From the NCBI GenBank assembly GCA_038239305.1, contig JBBSEW010000001.1, forward strand, positions 62,001 to 126,000: a stretch of 64,000 nucleotides of DNA. The letters are read 5' to 3'. Below the pieces are notes generated by a model that made no database searches, was not told the DNA's origin, and saw only the letters and a list, made by a program, of their open reading frames with translations. This DNA comes from JALYUA01 sp038239305 (lineage in GTDB: Bacteria > Acidobacteriota > Thermoanaerobaculia > UBA5066 > Gp7-AA6). Positions 44,055-53,869 of this stretch are shown piece by piece. Position 1 is the first letter of the stretch. The number at the start of each line of letters is the position of its first letter. The position numbers were made by a program, and so were the translations under genes.

Positions 44055-46955
44055 ATGACGACCCCGATGAACCCGACGACCATCCCGATCCGCGACCCTT
44101 TTCACGCACGCACCGAATTTTCTCCCGGCCCCGGGAGAACAGGGACCCTCTACTCCCTTCCGGCCCTCGAGCGGGCCGGCCTCGGAGCCATCAGCCGCCT
44201 CCCCGTGAGCCTGCGAATCGTCCTCGAGTCGGTCCTGCGAAGCGTCGACGGCCGCCGGATCCGGGAGGAAGACGTGCGCGCGCTGGCCGCCTGGAAGCCG
44301 CGGGGGGAGCGCACCGAGGAAATACCCTTTGTCGTCTCGCGCATCCTCCTGCAGGATTTCACCGGCGTTCCGCTGCTCGTGGACCTCGCTGCGATGCGAT
44401 CCGCCGTCGATCGCCTCGGCCGTGACCCCGGCATCGTCGAGCCGCTCGTATCGGTGGCGCTCGTGATCGATCACTCGGTGCAGGTCGACGTCTGGTCGCG
44501 CGCCGACGCGTTCCTCGTGAACATGGAGATGGAGTTTCGCCGCAACCGCCAGCGATACGAATTCCTCAAGTGGGGCATGCAGGCGTTCCACGGCTTCGAC
44601 GTCGTGCCTCCGGGGATCGGGATCTGCCACCAGGTGAACCTCGAATTCCTCGCGAAGGGCGTGCTGGAGCGCAACGGCGTCTGGTTTCCCGACACCGTCG
44701 TGGGCACCGACTCCCACACGACGATGATCAACGGCCTCGGCGTCGTGGGGTGGGGTGTGGGAGGCATCGAGGCCGAAGCCGGAATGCTGGGCCAGCCCGT
44801 GTACTTCCTCGCACCGGACGTCGTCGGCGTACACATGACGGGGCGCCTGTCCGAGGGCGTCACCGCGACGGATCTCGCTCTCCACTGCACTCAGATGCTG
44901 CGCGCCGCGAAGGTGGTCGGAAAGTTCGTCGAGTTTCACGGTGAAGGAGCCTCGCATCTTCCCCTTCCCGACCGCGCAACCGTGGCGAACATGGCGCCCG
45001 AGTACGGGGCGACGATGGGCTACTTCCCGGTCGACGAGGAAACCTGCAACTACCTTCTCGCGACGGGCCGCACGGACGAACAGGTCGCGGCTGTGCGGGC
45101 CTACTACCAGGCCCAGGGCCTCTTTGGAATTCCCCGGGGCGGCGACTGCGATTACTCCACGCTTCTCGAGCTCGACCTCGCGGCAGTCCGGTCGAGCGTC
45201 GCGGGCCCGAAGCGGCCGCAGGATCGGATCGACCTGCCCGACCTGAAGACGCGGTTCCGGCAACTGCTCGAGGCGCCGACCTCCGAGAGCGGCTACGGCA
45301 AGAAGGGCGAGGGCCTGACCGAGCGCTTCCGTGTGCAGATCGGCTTCGAGGGATCGAAGCCCGAGGCGCCGATGTCCGGCGGAGGCCACCAGGCTCACAC
45401 GGGCTCGATTCCCATCCGTGCTGCGAACAAGGACACCAACCCCTGGACCGAGACGGAAATGGTCAACAACCGTCCAAGTCCTGACCGCATCGACGAGGTT
45501 CCGGAAGAGCATCTGCCACCCGCCGTCGTGACGCTCGGCCACGGGGACGTCCTGATCGCGGCGATCACTTCCTGCACGAACACGTCGAACCCGAGCGTGA
45601 TGGTCGGAGCGGGCCTGCTCGCTCAGAAGGCCGTCGCCCGCGGCATGACGGTGTCGCCGAAAGTGAAGCCCTCTCTCGCGCCGGGCTCCCGCGTCGTGAC
45701 GGAGTACCTCTCCAAGACGGGCCTCCAGGAACCTCTCGACCGCCTCGGCTTCCAGCTCGTCGGCTACGGCTGCACGACCTGCATCGGCAACTCCGGCCCG
45801 CTCGATCCGAGCATCGAGGATGCGGTCACGTCGCACGATCTCATCGCGGCGAGCGTCCTCTCCGGCAACCGGAACTTCGAGGCGCGCGTCCAGCAGAACA
45901 TCAAGGCGAACTTCCTGATGAGCCCGCCCCTCGTCGTCGCGTTCGCGCTCGCCGGGCGCGTGGACATCGACATGACGACGGAGCCGATCGGCAAGGGAAG
46001 CGACGGAAGCGACGTGTACCTCCGAGACATCTGGCCGACGCTCGCCGAGATCCGCGACGCCATGTCCCGGTCCGTCGACCGCGAGACGTACCGACGGCTG
46101 TACTCCGACTTCGCCGACGCGAACCCGCTCTGGAACGAAATTCCGAACACGGCGGGAAACGTCTACAAGTGGAATCCGACGTCGACGTATATCCAGGAGC
46201 CGCCGTTCTTCGATCGGTTCAGCATGACGCCGGAAGACGTGTGCTCCATTCACGGCGCCCGCTCTCTCGCGATTTTCGGCGACTCCGTGACGACGGACCA
46301 CATCAGCCCGGCGGGCGCGATCAAGAAGAACTCTCCCGCGGGGTTGTACCTGCAGGAGAAGGGCGTAGCGCCGCAGGATTTCAACAGCTACGGCGCGCGA
46401 CGCGGCAACGACCGCGTCATGACGCGCGGCACCTTCGCCAACGTTCGGATCCGGAACCTGATGGTGCCGGGCGTCGAAGGCGGAGTCACGATCTATCAGC
46501 CGCACGGAGAGACTCTCTCGATCTACGACGCGGCCGTCCGCTACCAGGCGGGCAAGACTCCTCTCATCGTGTTCGCGGGCCAGGAATACGGATCGGGAAG
46601 CTCGCGGGACTGGGCGGCCAAAGGAACGCGGCTTCTCGGAGTCCGGGCCGTGATCGCGCAGAGTTTCGAGCGCATCCACCGGTCGAATCTGGTGTTCATG
46701 GGCGTCCTCCCCTGCCAGTTCCTGGATGGGGCGTCCGCGCAGTCGCTCAAGATCGACGGGTCCGAGACGTTCGACATCTCCGGGCTCGAATCCGGCCTGC
46801 GCGCCCGCCAGACGGTCGATCTGACGATCCACCGGGCGAACGGCGTCGAAGAGCGCGTGCCGATTCTGGTCCGCATCGACACGCCGATCGAGGTCGATTA
46901 CTACCGGCACGGCGGCATCCTCCCGTACGTCCTCCGGCAGCTGCTCGCCCGCTAG
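44055..46955 (+). CDS. acnA: Aconitate hydratase A
   Basis: 966 residues, somewhat longer than AcnA (~890-905), mostly from an N-terminal lead of ~20 residues and insertions around residues 400-470. It interconverts citrate and isocitrate with a [4Fe-4S] cluster. Cluster Cys residues lie in 'AAITSCTNTSNPSVM' and 'GYGCTTCIGNSGPL'. 'GTDSHTTMINGLGVVGWGVGG' and the swivel-domain 'GSGSSRDWAAKGTRLLGVRAV' are intact. ATG 44055 is the first start; ATG 44070 is possible. The 202-base gap from yceI contains the promoter region. hemE begins 95 bases downstream, so haem genes may be partly co-transcribed with it. Confidence 0.97.
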   Translation: MTTPMNPTTIPIRDPFHARTEFSPGPGRTGTLYSLPALERAGLGAISRLPVSLRIVLESVLRSVDGRRIREEDVRALAAWKPRGERTEEIPFVVSRILLQDFTGVPLLVDLAAMRSAVDRLGRDPGIVEPLVSVALVIDHSVQVDVWSRADAFLVNMEMEFRRNRQRYEFLKWGMQAFHGFDVVPPGIGICHQVNLEFLAKGVLERNGVWFPDTVVGTDSHTTMINGLGVVGWGVGGIEAEAGMLGQPVYFLAPDVVGVHMTGRLSEGVTATDLALHCTQMLRAAKVVGKFVEFHGEGASHLPLPDRATVANMAPEYGATMGYFPVDEETCNYLLATGRTDEQVAAVRAYYQAQGLFGIPRGGDCDYSTLLELDLAAVRSSVAGPKRPQDRIDLPDLKTRFRQLLEAPTSESGYGKKGEGLTERFRVQIGFEGSKPEAPMSGGGHQAHTGSIPIRAANKDTNPWTETEMVNNRPSPDRIDEVPEEHLPPAVVTLGHGDVLIAAITSCTNTSNPSVMVGAGLLAQKAVARGMTVSPKVKPSLAPGSRVVTEYLSKTGLQEPLDRLGFQLVGYGCTTCIGNSGPLDPSIEDAVTSHDLIAASVLSGNRNFEARVQQNIKANFLMSPPLVVAFALAGRVDIDMTTEPIGKGSDGSDVYLRDIWPTLAEIRDAMSRSVDRETYRRLYSDFADANPLWNEIPNTAGNVYKWNPTSTYIQEPPFFDRFSMTPEDVCSIHGARSLAIFGDSVTTDHISPAGAIKKNSPAGLYLQEKGVAPQDFNSYGARRGNDRVMTRGTFANVRIRNLMVPGVEGGVTIYQPHGETLSIYDAAVRYQAGKTPLIVFAGQEYGSGSSRDWAAKGTRLLGVRAVIAQSFERIHRSNLVFMGVLPCQFLDGASAQSLKIDGSETFDISGLESGLRARQTVDLTIHRANGVEERVPILVRIDTPIEVDYYRHGGILPYVLRQLLAR

Positions 46956-47050
46956 CTGAACCTGTTCCCCGTCGCCTCTCCAGCGCGCCGCGGGCGTCCG
47001 GATTTCCCGGCCTTCTTGGACAAAACGCACGCGGGGGTTATTGTCGGAAG

Positions 47051-48115
47051 GTGACCCAGGCCCTCCCGTCCGCCCGCCGCCTCCTGGACGCCTGCTTCGG
47101 GCGCCCCGTCGATCGTCCCCCCGTCTGGATGATGCGACAGGCAGGCCGCTATCTCCCGGAGTACCGGGAGGTGAGGCGCGCCTCGTCGTTCTGGGACGTC
47201 TGCCGCACGCCCGAAATCGCCGTAGAAGTCTCACTTCAGCCTTTCCGGCGGTTTCAGCCGGACGGGGTGATCTTCTTCTCCGACATTCTGGTGCCCGTCT
47301 CGGCCATGGGAGCGACGGTCGAATTTTCCGACGGCGGGCCTCATCTGCCGAAGCCCGTCCGGACCGCTTCCGACGTGGAGATGCTGCACCGTTTCGATCC
47401 GTCCGCTGAGATCGCTTTCACCGGGAAGATCCTGGAGCGGTTGCGGGGAGCGGTCGGCGAGAGCGCCGCGGTGCTCGGCTTCTGCGGCGCACCCTGGACG
47501 CTCGCGTCCTACCTCGTCGAGGGCGGCGGGTCGAAGTCGTTCGCCGTCATCAAAGAGATGATGCTGCGTGAGCCGGACACCCTGAGGCGCCTGCTCGATC
47601 TGCTCGCGGATGTCGTCGGGGACGTTCTCTCGTACCAGATCGAGTCGGGGGCGCAGGCCGTTCAGATCTTTGATACCTGGGCCGGTGAGCTGGGCGCCGA
47701 GGACTATCGGGCGTTTGCGCTACCCGCCGTCGTGCGCGCGATCGCGCGGATCGAAAAGCGCGGCGCGCCGGTGATCCTGTACGCGAACGGGAGCGGGCAC
47801 ATTCTCGAGGACATGGCAGGATCCGGCGCGGACGTGCTGTCGATCGACTGGCGGGTGCCAATCGGAGAAGCGCGCCGGCGCGTTCCCCGGCTCGCGCTCC
47901 AGGGGAACCTCGATCCCGCGGCGCTTCTCGGAACCCCCGGGGACGTGCGGCGCCGGACACGGACCATGATCGACGCGACCGGGGGAAAAGCCCACATCGC
48001 CAACCTGGGGCACGGCATTCTTCCGTCGGCCCGGATCGACTGCGTGGAGGCATTCTTCGACGAGGCCCGCCGTCCCCTCTCCGCGGAGGCTTCGGTCGAG
48101 CGGACTGCGCCGTGA
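47051..48115 (+). CDS. hemE: Uroporphyrinogen decarboxylase
   Basis: 354 residues. It decarboxylates uroporphyrinogen III to coproporphyrinogen III. 'RPPVWMMRQAGRYLPEYREVR' is the substrate-binding signature (R-x-x-x-G-R) and 'GFCGAPWTLASYLVEGGGS' and 'LQGNLDPAALLGT' are diagnostic. The start is GTG 47051 because 'TQALPSARRLLDACFGRPVD' matches family N-termini; the purine-rich GGAAG is only a few bases upstream. hemN overlaps the end by GTGA. A long open frame starting at 46169 is an out-of-frame shadow of acnA. Confidence 0.95.
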   Translation: MTQALPSARRLLDACFGRPVDRPPVWMMRQAGRYLPEYREVRRASSFWDVCRTPEIAVEVSLQPFRRFQPDGVIFFSDILVPVSAMGATVEFSDGGPHLPKPVRTASDVEMLHRFDPSAEIAFTGKILERLRGAVGESAAVLGFCGAPWTLASYLVEGGGSKSFAVIKEMMLREPDTLRRLLDLLADVVGDVLSYQIESGAQAVQIFDTWAGELGAEDYRAFALPAVVRAIARIEKRGAPVILYANGSGHILEDMAGSGADVLSIDWRVPIGEARRRVPRLALQGNLDPAALLGTPGDVRRRTRTMIDATGGKAHIANLGHGILPSARIDCVEAFFDEARRPLSAEASVERTAP

Positions 48116-49506
48116 CCGTCGGGAAGGTCTCCGTCGATCTTCTCCGCCGCTACAACGTTGCGGGTCCCCGTTACACGTCCTACCCGACGGCTCCCGTGTG
48201 GACCGAAGCGATCGGTCCCGCGGAATACGAGGCGCTCCTGCGCGAGAGCGGGAGGCCAGCGCTCCCCGCCCCCCTGTCCCTCTACGTTCACCTCCCTTTC
48301 TGCGAAAAGCTCTGCTACTTCTGCGGCTGCACGGTCGTGATCACGGGCAAGGAGCACCGCCTCGAGGAGACCTATCTCGAGCACGTCATGAGCGAAATCG
48401 ACTGGGTCGCGGAGCGCACGGGCGGGGACCGACCGCGCCAGCGCGACGTCGTCCAGCTTCACCTGGGAGGCGGAACGCCCACCTACTTCGCTCCGGAACG
48501 GCTCGAGCGGCTGCTCGGCCGTTTCCGGCAACGCTTCTCTTTTTCCCCCGACGCCGAGCTGGGCGCGGAGATCGACCCTCGCGTCACGACACCGGGCCAT
48601 CTCTCCGCGCTCGCGCGCGCCGGGTTCAACCGGCTCTCCATGGGCGTGCAGGACTTCGACCCGCGCGTCCAGGAGGCGATCAACCGCATTCAGCCGTTCG
48701 AGGCCACGCGGGATCTCGTGCAGGAGGCCCGCAAGCTCGGATTTCCGAGCATCAACATGGATCTGATCTTCGGCCTTCCCCATCAGACTCCGGAGACCTT
48801 TTCCGCGACGATCGACCGGGTGCTGGAGATCGCTCCGGACCGGTTGGCGGTTTACTCCTACGCGAACGTTCCCTGGATGAAGTCGCACCAGAAGATCCTG
48901 GAGCCGTTTCTTCCCGATGAGGGAACGAAGTTCGGGATCTTTCAGACCGCTCTGCGGCGCTTCGAGGAGTCCGGATTCGAATACATCGGAATGGACCACT
49001 TCGCGCGAGCGGACGACGAGCTCGCCCGGGCGCAGCGGGAGCGAACGCTGCATCGCAACTTTCAGGGCTACACGACCAAAGCGGGCACGGACCTGATCGG
49101 GTTCGGGATGAGCGCGATCGGATCCGTGGGGGACGGGTACGTGCAGAACGTCCGGGATCTCGGGCCCTACCAGGCCGCGATCGCGAGCCGGGGAGTCGCC
49201 ACCTTTCGCGGCTTTCGCCTGTCGCCGGACGACCGCCTCCGCAGGGCGGTGATCGGGAACCTCCTCTGCCACGGCGTCGTGATCAAGTCCGAGATCGAAG
49301 AGGAGTTCGGCATCCGGTTCGACGAGACATTCGAGGACTCCCTGGCGCGGCTGGAGGCATGCGCCGGAGACGGGCTCGTCGACCTCTCGCGCGAGCGGAT
49401 CAGGGCGACCCCGCTCGGGCGGGTCTTTCTGCGCAACCTCGCGATGCCCTTCGACGCCTACCTGTCGAACGCTGCCGAGAAGCCCGTGTTCTCGAAAACC
49501 CTGTAA
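48112..49506 (+). CDS. hemN: Oxygen-independent coproporphyrinogen III oxidase (radical SAM)
   Basis: 464 residues, HemN proper length. It makes protoporphyrinogen IX from coproporphyrinogen III anaerobically using S-adenosylmethionine. The 'YNVAGPRYTSYPT' N-terminus is HemN-specific (unlike HemW). The cluster motif is C64-x3-C68-x2-C71 with the extra C73 in 'CYFCGC'. 'GGGTPTYF' and 'GMDHFARADDELARAQ' are present. The GTG start overlaps the hemE stop by 4 bases. Confidence 0.96.
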   Translation: MTVGKVSVDLLRRYNVAGPRYTSYPTAPVWTEAIGPAEYEALLRESGRPALPAPLSLYVHLPFCEKLCYFCGCTVVITGKEHRLEETYLEHVMSEIDWVAERTGGDRPRQRDVVQLHLGGGTPTYFAPERLERLLGRFRQRFSFSPDAELGAEIDPRVTTPGHLSALARAGFNRLSMGVQDFDPRVQEAINRIQPFEATRDLVQEARKLGFPSINMDLIFGLPHQTPETFSATIDRVLEIAPDRLAVYSYANVPWMKSHQKILEPFLPDEGTKFGIFQTALRRFEESGFEYIGMDHFARADDELARAQRERTLHRNFQGYTTKAGTDLIGFGMSAIGSVGDGYVQNVRDLGPYQAAIASRGVATFRGFRLSPDDRLRRAVIGNLLCHGVVIKSEIEEEFGIRFDETFEDSLARLEACAGDGLVDLSRERIRATPLGRVFLRNLAMPFDAYLSNAAEKPVFSKTL

Positions 49507-49515
49507 GGAAACGCC

Positions 49516-50547
49516 GTGGTTCCCTCGGTGAAAGAGCGCGCCGTTCTCCTCATCCAGCTCGGCGGGCCCGAGACTCTCGCGGACGTGCCGCGTTTTCTTT
49601 ACAGGCTCTTCTCGGATCCGGACGTGATCCGGGTGCGGCCCGCCCTGTTGCGCAAGGGGATCGCCGCGGCGATCGCGCTCGGGCGCGCGAAGGCTTCGCG
49701 GCAGCTCTACCGATCGATCGGAGGAGGATCCCCCATCCGCCGGCTGACCGAGGACCAGGCGCGGGGCGTCGAGAGCCTTCTGGCGGCCCGAGGACGAAGG
49801 GTCCCTGTGCGCGCGGCGATGACGTGCGCGGCGCCCCTGATCGAGGACGTCGTGCGGGAGCTCGCGGCCTCCGGCGTACGCCGTTTTCTCGCCGTCCCGC
49901 TGTATCCGCAGTTCTCCCTGACGACGACGAGGGGAGCGATCGAGCGGTCGCGCGACGCGGTGCACGCGCTCGTTCCCGGCGGTTCATTTTCCGGCGCAGC
50001 CTCATGGCCCACGCATCCGCTTTTCGTCCGCGCGCACGCCGACGCGATCGCGGCGGAGATCGCCCGTTTTCCGGATCCGCGCCCCGAAGCCGTTCACCTC
50101 CTCTTCTCCGCGCACTCGATTCCGAAGAAACTCGTGACGAACCTGGGTGATCCGTACCAGAAAGAGATCGAAGCGTCGGTCAAGGCGATCGCGGCCCGGC
50201 TCGGCAACTCTTCGCCGCGAAGCCTCGCCTATCAGTCGAAGCTCGGGCCGATCGAGTGGCTCGGACCGGCGACGCTCGACGTGATCGGCCAGCTCGGCCG
50301 CGCCGGAACCCCGCAGGTCCTGGTCGTCCCGATCGCGTTTGTCACGGACCACGTCGAGACGCTGTATGAGGTCGACCAGCTCTTCGGGCAGGCGGCCCGC
50401 GAGGCCGGGATCGGGCAGTTCCGCCGTACGAGAGGCCTGAACAACGACCCGACGTTTCTGGCTGCCCTCGAGGACGTCATCCTCACGCAGACGGAGTTCT
50501 GGTCCGATCTCCCGTCACGCTCGGCCCGACCCGTCGCCGCCCGATGA
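49516..50547 (+). CDS. hemH: Ferrochelatase
   Basis: 343 residues. It inserts Fe2+ into protoporphyrin IX. 'VLLIQLGGPETLADVPRFLYRLF' is the ferrochelatase start; the iron-binding His is in 'LLFSAHSIPKKLV' and the C-terminal Glu in 'FVTDHVETLYEVD'. GTG 49516 comes nine bases after the hemN stop, with a GGAA purine stretch upstream. hemY overlaps by ATGA. Confidence 0.96.
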   Translation: MVPSVKERAVLLIQLGGPETLADVPRFLYRLFSDPDVIRVRPALLRKGIAAAIALGRAKASRQLYRSIGGGSPIRRLTEDQARGVESLLAARGRRVPVRAAMTCAAPLIEDVVRELAASGVRRFLAVPLYPQFSLTTTRGAIERSRDAVHALVPGGSFSGAASWPTHPLFVRAHADAIAAEIARFPDPRPEAVHLLFSAHSIPKKLVTNLGDPYQKEIEASVKAIAARLGNSSPRSLAYQSKLGPIEWLGPATLDVIGQLGRAGTPQVLVVPIAFVTDHVETLYEVDQLFGQAAREAGIGQFRRTRGLNNDPTFLAALEDVILTQTEFWSDLPSRSARPVAAR

Positions 50548-51911
50548 AGACGATCGTCGTCGGCGCCGGCATTGCCGGGCTCGCCGCCGCGCGCGCCCTT
50601 GCCGACGCGGGCGATGAGGTTCGCGTCCTGGAGGCGGCGGACCGGGTCGGCGGCGTCATGCGATCGGTCTCGTGCGAGGGATTTCTCCTCGAGCACGGGC
50701 CGAATACGATCCGGCCGACGGCCGAGCTCGTGCAGCTCGCGCGCCGGCTCGGCCTCGACAAGGAGCTGCTGGTCTCGGACCCGCGATTGCCGAGGTATGT
50801 GTCCTGGAACGGAGCTCTTCACGCGCTTCCGTCCTCGGCAAGCGCATTCCTCTCAACGCGCCTCCTCACCGCGCGAGGCAAGCTCCGGCTCCTCGCGGAA
50901 CCCTTCGTCCGGGGCCGCCGCCGGCCGGACCGCGCTGATGAACCAGAAGAAGACGAGTCCGTCCAGGACTTCGTGACGCGGCGCCTCGGAGCACAGGTCG
51001 CCGATCACTTCGTGGCGCCCTTTGTTTCCGGAGTCTTCGCCGGAGATCCGCGCCAGCTCTCCGCAGAGTGCGCCTTCCCCTCCCTCGTGCGCGGCGAACG
51101 GGATCACGGCAGCCTCGCCCGCTGGGCCATCCGTGGACGCCCCCCTCGCGCGAAGTCTTCCGGGCTGCGCGGCCTCATGTCATTCCGAAATGGGATCGAG
51201 ACGCTTCCTCTCGCCCTCGCCGGCTCGCTCGGCGCGCGCATCGAGACGGGAGCCGCCGTCCGTGCTGTTCAGCCGGGCAAAACCGGATGGAGCGTGGAGA
51301 CGGCTTCCGCCGTGTACGAGGGCGACCGGGTGTTCCTCGCCTGCCCGGCGGCCGGGGCCGCCGCGCTCGTGCGAGGATTTGCCCCCGAGGCCGCGAGCGC
51401 TCTGGACGCGATACTGCACCCCCCCCTCGCGATCCTGTATCTCGCGTGGCGCAGGACCGCTCGGGCCACCCCGCCTCGCGGGTTCGGACATCTCGCCGTG
51501 CGCGCCCCGGGCCGCCGCATCCTCGGCGCGGTGTGGAGCTCCAGCCTCTTTCCGGGACGGGCACCCGAGGGATGGATCCTTCTGACCGCGTTTGCCGGGG
51601 GGGCTCTCGACCCTGCGGCGGCGGGTCTTCCCGACGCGGATCTCGCGCGCTGCGCCACGGAGGAGATCGCGCCGCTGCTCGGTGCCACCGAACCGCCGCG
51701 CCTGCTTTCCGTCGTGCGCTGGCCGCGGGCGATTCCCCAGTACGATCGGGGCCACGCGTCCCGCATCGCGGCTCTGGCCCGGGCCGAGGTTCGCTTGCCC
51801 GGCCTTCGGTTCCTGGGCGCCTACCGCGGCGGCATTTCCGTTGGAGACGTCCTGCGCAACGCCATCCGCGCTGCGGGACCCGCCGCTCCCGAAACGAAGG
51901 CTGGTCTATGA
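50544..51911 (+). CDS. hemY: Protoporphyrinogen oxidase, FAD-dependent (HemY type)
   Basis: 455 residues. 'TIVVGAGIAGLAAARALADAG' is the FAD-binding motif; 'GFLLEHGPNTIRP' and 'RFLGAYRGGISVGDVLRNAI' (C-terminal FAD site) are PPO signatures. It oxidises protoporphyrinogen IX with O2 in the classical scheme, whereas HemN upstream is O2-independent; together they suggest a lifestyle with changing oxygen, although HemY-type enzymes may use other acceptors. Translation is coupled to hemH by ATGA. Confidence 0.95.
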   Translation: MKTIVVGAGIAGLAAARALADAGDEVRVLEAADRVGGVMRSVSCEGFLLEHGPNTIRPTAELVQLARRLGLDKELLVSDPRLPRYVSWNGALHALPSSASAFLSTRLLTARGKLRLLAEPFVRGRRRPDRADEPEEDESVQDFVTRRLGAQVADHFVAPFVSGVFAGDPRQLSAECAFPSLVRGERDHGSLARWAIRGRPPRAKSSGLRGLMSFRNGIETLPLALAGSLGARIETGAAVRAVQPGKTGWSVETASAVYEGDRVFLACPAAGAAALVRGFAPEAASALDAILHPPLAILYLAWRRTARATPPRGFGHLAVRAPGRRILGAVWSSSLFPGRAPEGWILLTAFAGGALDPAAAGLPDADLARCATEEIAPLLGATEPPRLLSVVRWPRAIPQYDRGHASRIAALARAEVRLPGLRFLGAYRGGISVGDVLRNAIRAAGPAAPETKAGL

Positions 51912-51924
51912 TCCCCGCCACGCG

Positions 51925-52953
51925 ATGGCTATCGGGATCCGAACCGAGCATCTGAGGAAGGTCTTCTCGACGCCGCCGCCCTCCGCCGCCCCCGGCCGCG
52001 GAATCGTCGGGGGACCGATGACGGGCCGAAACGTCCGCGGCAAGAGTCAGCGGATCGAAATCGTGGCGCTGGACGACCTGACTCTCGAAGTCGAACCGGG
52101 CGAGATCTTCGGTCTCCTCGGGCCAAACGGCGCGGGCAAGTCGACCACCCTGGGCGTCCTGACGACGCGAATCCGTCCGACGGCAGGCCGCGCGTGGATC
52201 GGCGGGGACGAGGTCTGGACCAGCCGCGTCGCCGTGAAGAGGCGTATCGGAGTCGTCCCCCAGCGCCCCAATCTCGATTTCTCCCTGACCGCCCGCGAGA
52301 TTCTGCTCTTCCACGGCGCCTATTTTGGTATCGCGAACCCCGAGCGGGGAGCTCGCGCCCGGAAGCTCCTCGAGACCTTTCAGCTGACGGACCGCGCGGA
52401 CCAGCTCGTCGTGGGATTCTCCGGCGGAATGATGCAGCGGCTATCGATCGCGCGGGCGATGATGCACGAGCCGGAGGTGCTGTTCCTGGACGAGCCGTCG
52501 GCCGGCCTCGATCCCCAGACCCGCCTGCTGCTGTGGGAGATCGTGCGCTCCTACAACGCCCGCGGGAACACGATCGTCGTCACGACACACAACATGGAAG
52601 AGGCCGACGATCTCTGCCGGCGCGTCGCGATCGTCGATCACGGGCGCTCGATCGCACTCGGAACGCCGGCCGACCTCAAGGCGACGATCCCCGGCGGCTA
52701 CGTCATCCGCATCCAGCTCTCGCCCCGGACTCCCGAGCTTCTCGCGGCCTTCGCCGCGGAAACCGGCGTTCAGCAGGCTCTCGCCAACGGGCCCAACGGC
52801 GTGGACGTCTACGCCGACCGCGGCGGCCCGCTCGTTCCCGAGCTGCTCCAGCTCGCCGTGCGGTCCGGCGCGCGTGTCACCGACGTGCACGTCTCCGAGC
52901 CGTCGCTCGAGAATTTCTTCCTCCACCACACCGGACGGAGCCTGAGAGATTGA
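51925..52953 (+). CDS. ABC transporter ATP-binding protein
   Basis: 342 residues from ATG 51925, 13 bases after hemY. Walker A 'LLGPNGAGKSTTLGVL', signature 'FSGGMMQRLSIARAMMHEP' and Walker B 'VLFLDEPSAGLDP' are complete. A ~30-residue Pro/Gly-rich insertion follows the first strand. The C-terminal ~100-residue extension is of the DrrA/CcmA-type used by ABC-2 exporters. Its stop overlaps the permease start as TTGA. Coming directly after the haem genes it may export a haem-related or other substrate; this is context only. Confidence 0.92.
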   Translation: MAIGIRTEHLRKVFSTPPPSAAPGRGIVGGPMTGRNVRGKSQRIEIVALDDLTLEVEPGEIFGLLGPNGAGKSTTLGVLTTRIRPTAGRAWIGGDEVWTSRVAVKRRIGVVPQRPNLDFSLTAREILLFHGAYFGIANPERGARARKLLETFQLTDRADQLVVGFSGGMMQRLSIARAMMHEPEVLFLDEPSAGLDPQTRLLLWEIVRSYNARGNTIVVTTHNMEEADDLCRRVAIVDHGRSIALGTPADLKATIPGGYVIRIQLSPRTPELLAAFAAETGVQQALANGPNGVDVYADRGGPLVPELLQLAVRSGARVTDVHVSEPSLENFFLHHTGRSLRD

Positions 52954-53717
52954 GAAAGACATTCTTCGCGCTCTTCGCTCGCGACGTGCACGTGGCGCGG
53001 CGCAACTTCGTGCCGCTGATCCTGCAGACGCTCCTGCAGCCGATGCTGCTCGTGTTCGTATTCGGGCGGGTCCTGACCACGAGCGGGTTCATGCCGATGC
53101 AATACAAGAGCCTGCTCCTGCCCGGGATCATCGCGCTCTCGATGGTGCTGTCCGGAATTCAGGCGGTCGCCATGCCCGTCATCTCGGAGTTTCAGTTCAC
53201 GCGGGAGATCGAAGACCGCCTCCTGGCTCCCATCGAGATCGAATGGGTCGCGGTCGAGAAGATCTTCGCCGGCATGATCCAGGCCCTGATTGCCGGCCTG
53301 GTCGTCCTTCCCCTCGCGTGGCTCGTGATGGGTCGCGGCGTGGACCTCTCGATGCCGCATCCCTTCCTCTTCGCTCTGCTCTGCCTTCTGGTCGCCCTGC
53401 TCTCCTCTTCGATCGGCCTCACGCTCGGCTGTTCCGTGGGGCAGACGCAGATCGGCCTGATGTTCAGTCTCGTCCTCGCGCCGATGATTTTCTTCGGGTG
53501 CACTTACTACCCCTGGAGCGCGCTCGCGAAGTTCCCGATCCTGAAATACGCGGTCCTCGCCAACCCGATGGTCTACGCGAGCGAAGGCCTGAGAGGCGCG
53601 CTCGTGCCGCAATTCCCGCACCTCCCGTCAGCCGTGGCGGCCGGGGGTCTCATCCTGTTCGACATCCTGTTCGTTTCCCTGGGCATCCGCCAGTTCCAGC
53701 GCAAAGCCGTCCACTGA
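52950..53717 (+). CDS. ABC-2 type transporter permease
   Basis: 255 residues from TTG 52950 (overlapping the ATPase stop), with six hydrophobic segments: 'FVPLILQTLLQPMLLVFVFG', 'YKSLLLPGIIALSMVLSGIQ', 'LMFSLVLAPMIFFGCTYYPW' (containing the ABC-2 signature) and a C-terminal helix. It forms an exporter with the preceding ATPase in the inner membrane. Last gene of the plus-strand haem block. The substrate is unknown. Confidence 0.92.
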   Translation: MRKTFFALFARDVHVARRNFVPLILQTLLQPMLLVFVFGRVLTTSGFMPMQYKSLLLPGIIALSMVLSGIQAVAMPVISEFQFTREIEDRLLAPIEIEWVAVEKIFAGMIQALIAGLVVLPLAWLVMGRGVDLSMPHPFLFALLCLLVALLSSSIGLTLGCSVGQTQIGLMFSLVLAPMIFFGCTYYPWSALAKFPILKYAVLANPMVYASEGLRGALVPQFPHLPSAVAAGGLILFDILFVSLGIRQFQRKAVH

Positions 53718-53772
53718 TATTCCTGTGGGCCCAGCCCGGGAACGCGGTCATCGGAAGATCGCCGGACCTTCC

Positions 53773-53793
53773 CCCTCTCCCGGCGGGAGAGGG
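53773..53793. repeat. REP-like palindrome, second copy
   Basis: CCCTCTCCCGGCGGGAGAGGG, identical to 5555-5575. It lies 55 bases after the permease stop and could terminate that operon. It is followed 77 bases later by the GATCGCGAG repeat. Confidence 0.75.
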
Positions 53794-53869
53794 TCGGGGC
53801 GCCCGACCCCGATTCGCCGATCACCCGATTCGACCAGTCGAGTGCTCCCGCGATCCCCGATATTCGATA

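Noticed and set aside
46169..47050. Upstream part of the hemE open frame
   Set aside because: It is an out-of-frame shadow of acnA; HemE homology begins at 47051.
43929..47234. A 1101-codon open frame opposite acnA
   Set aside because: Long antisense shadow of aconitase; highly Arg/Glu/Asp/His-biased with no domain.
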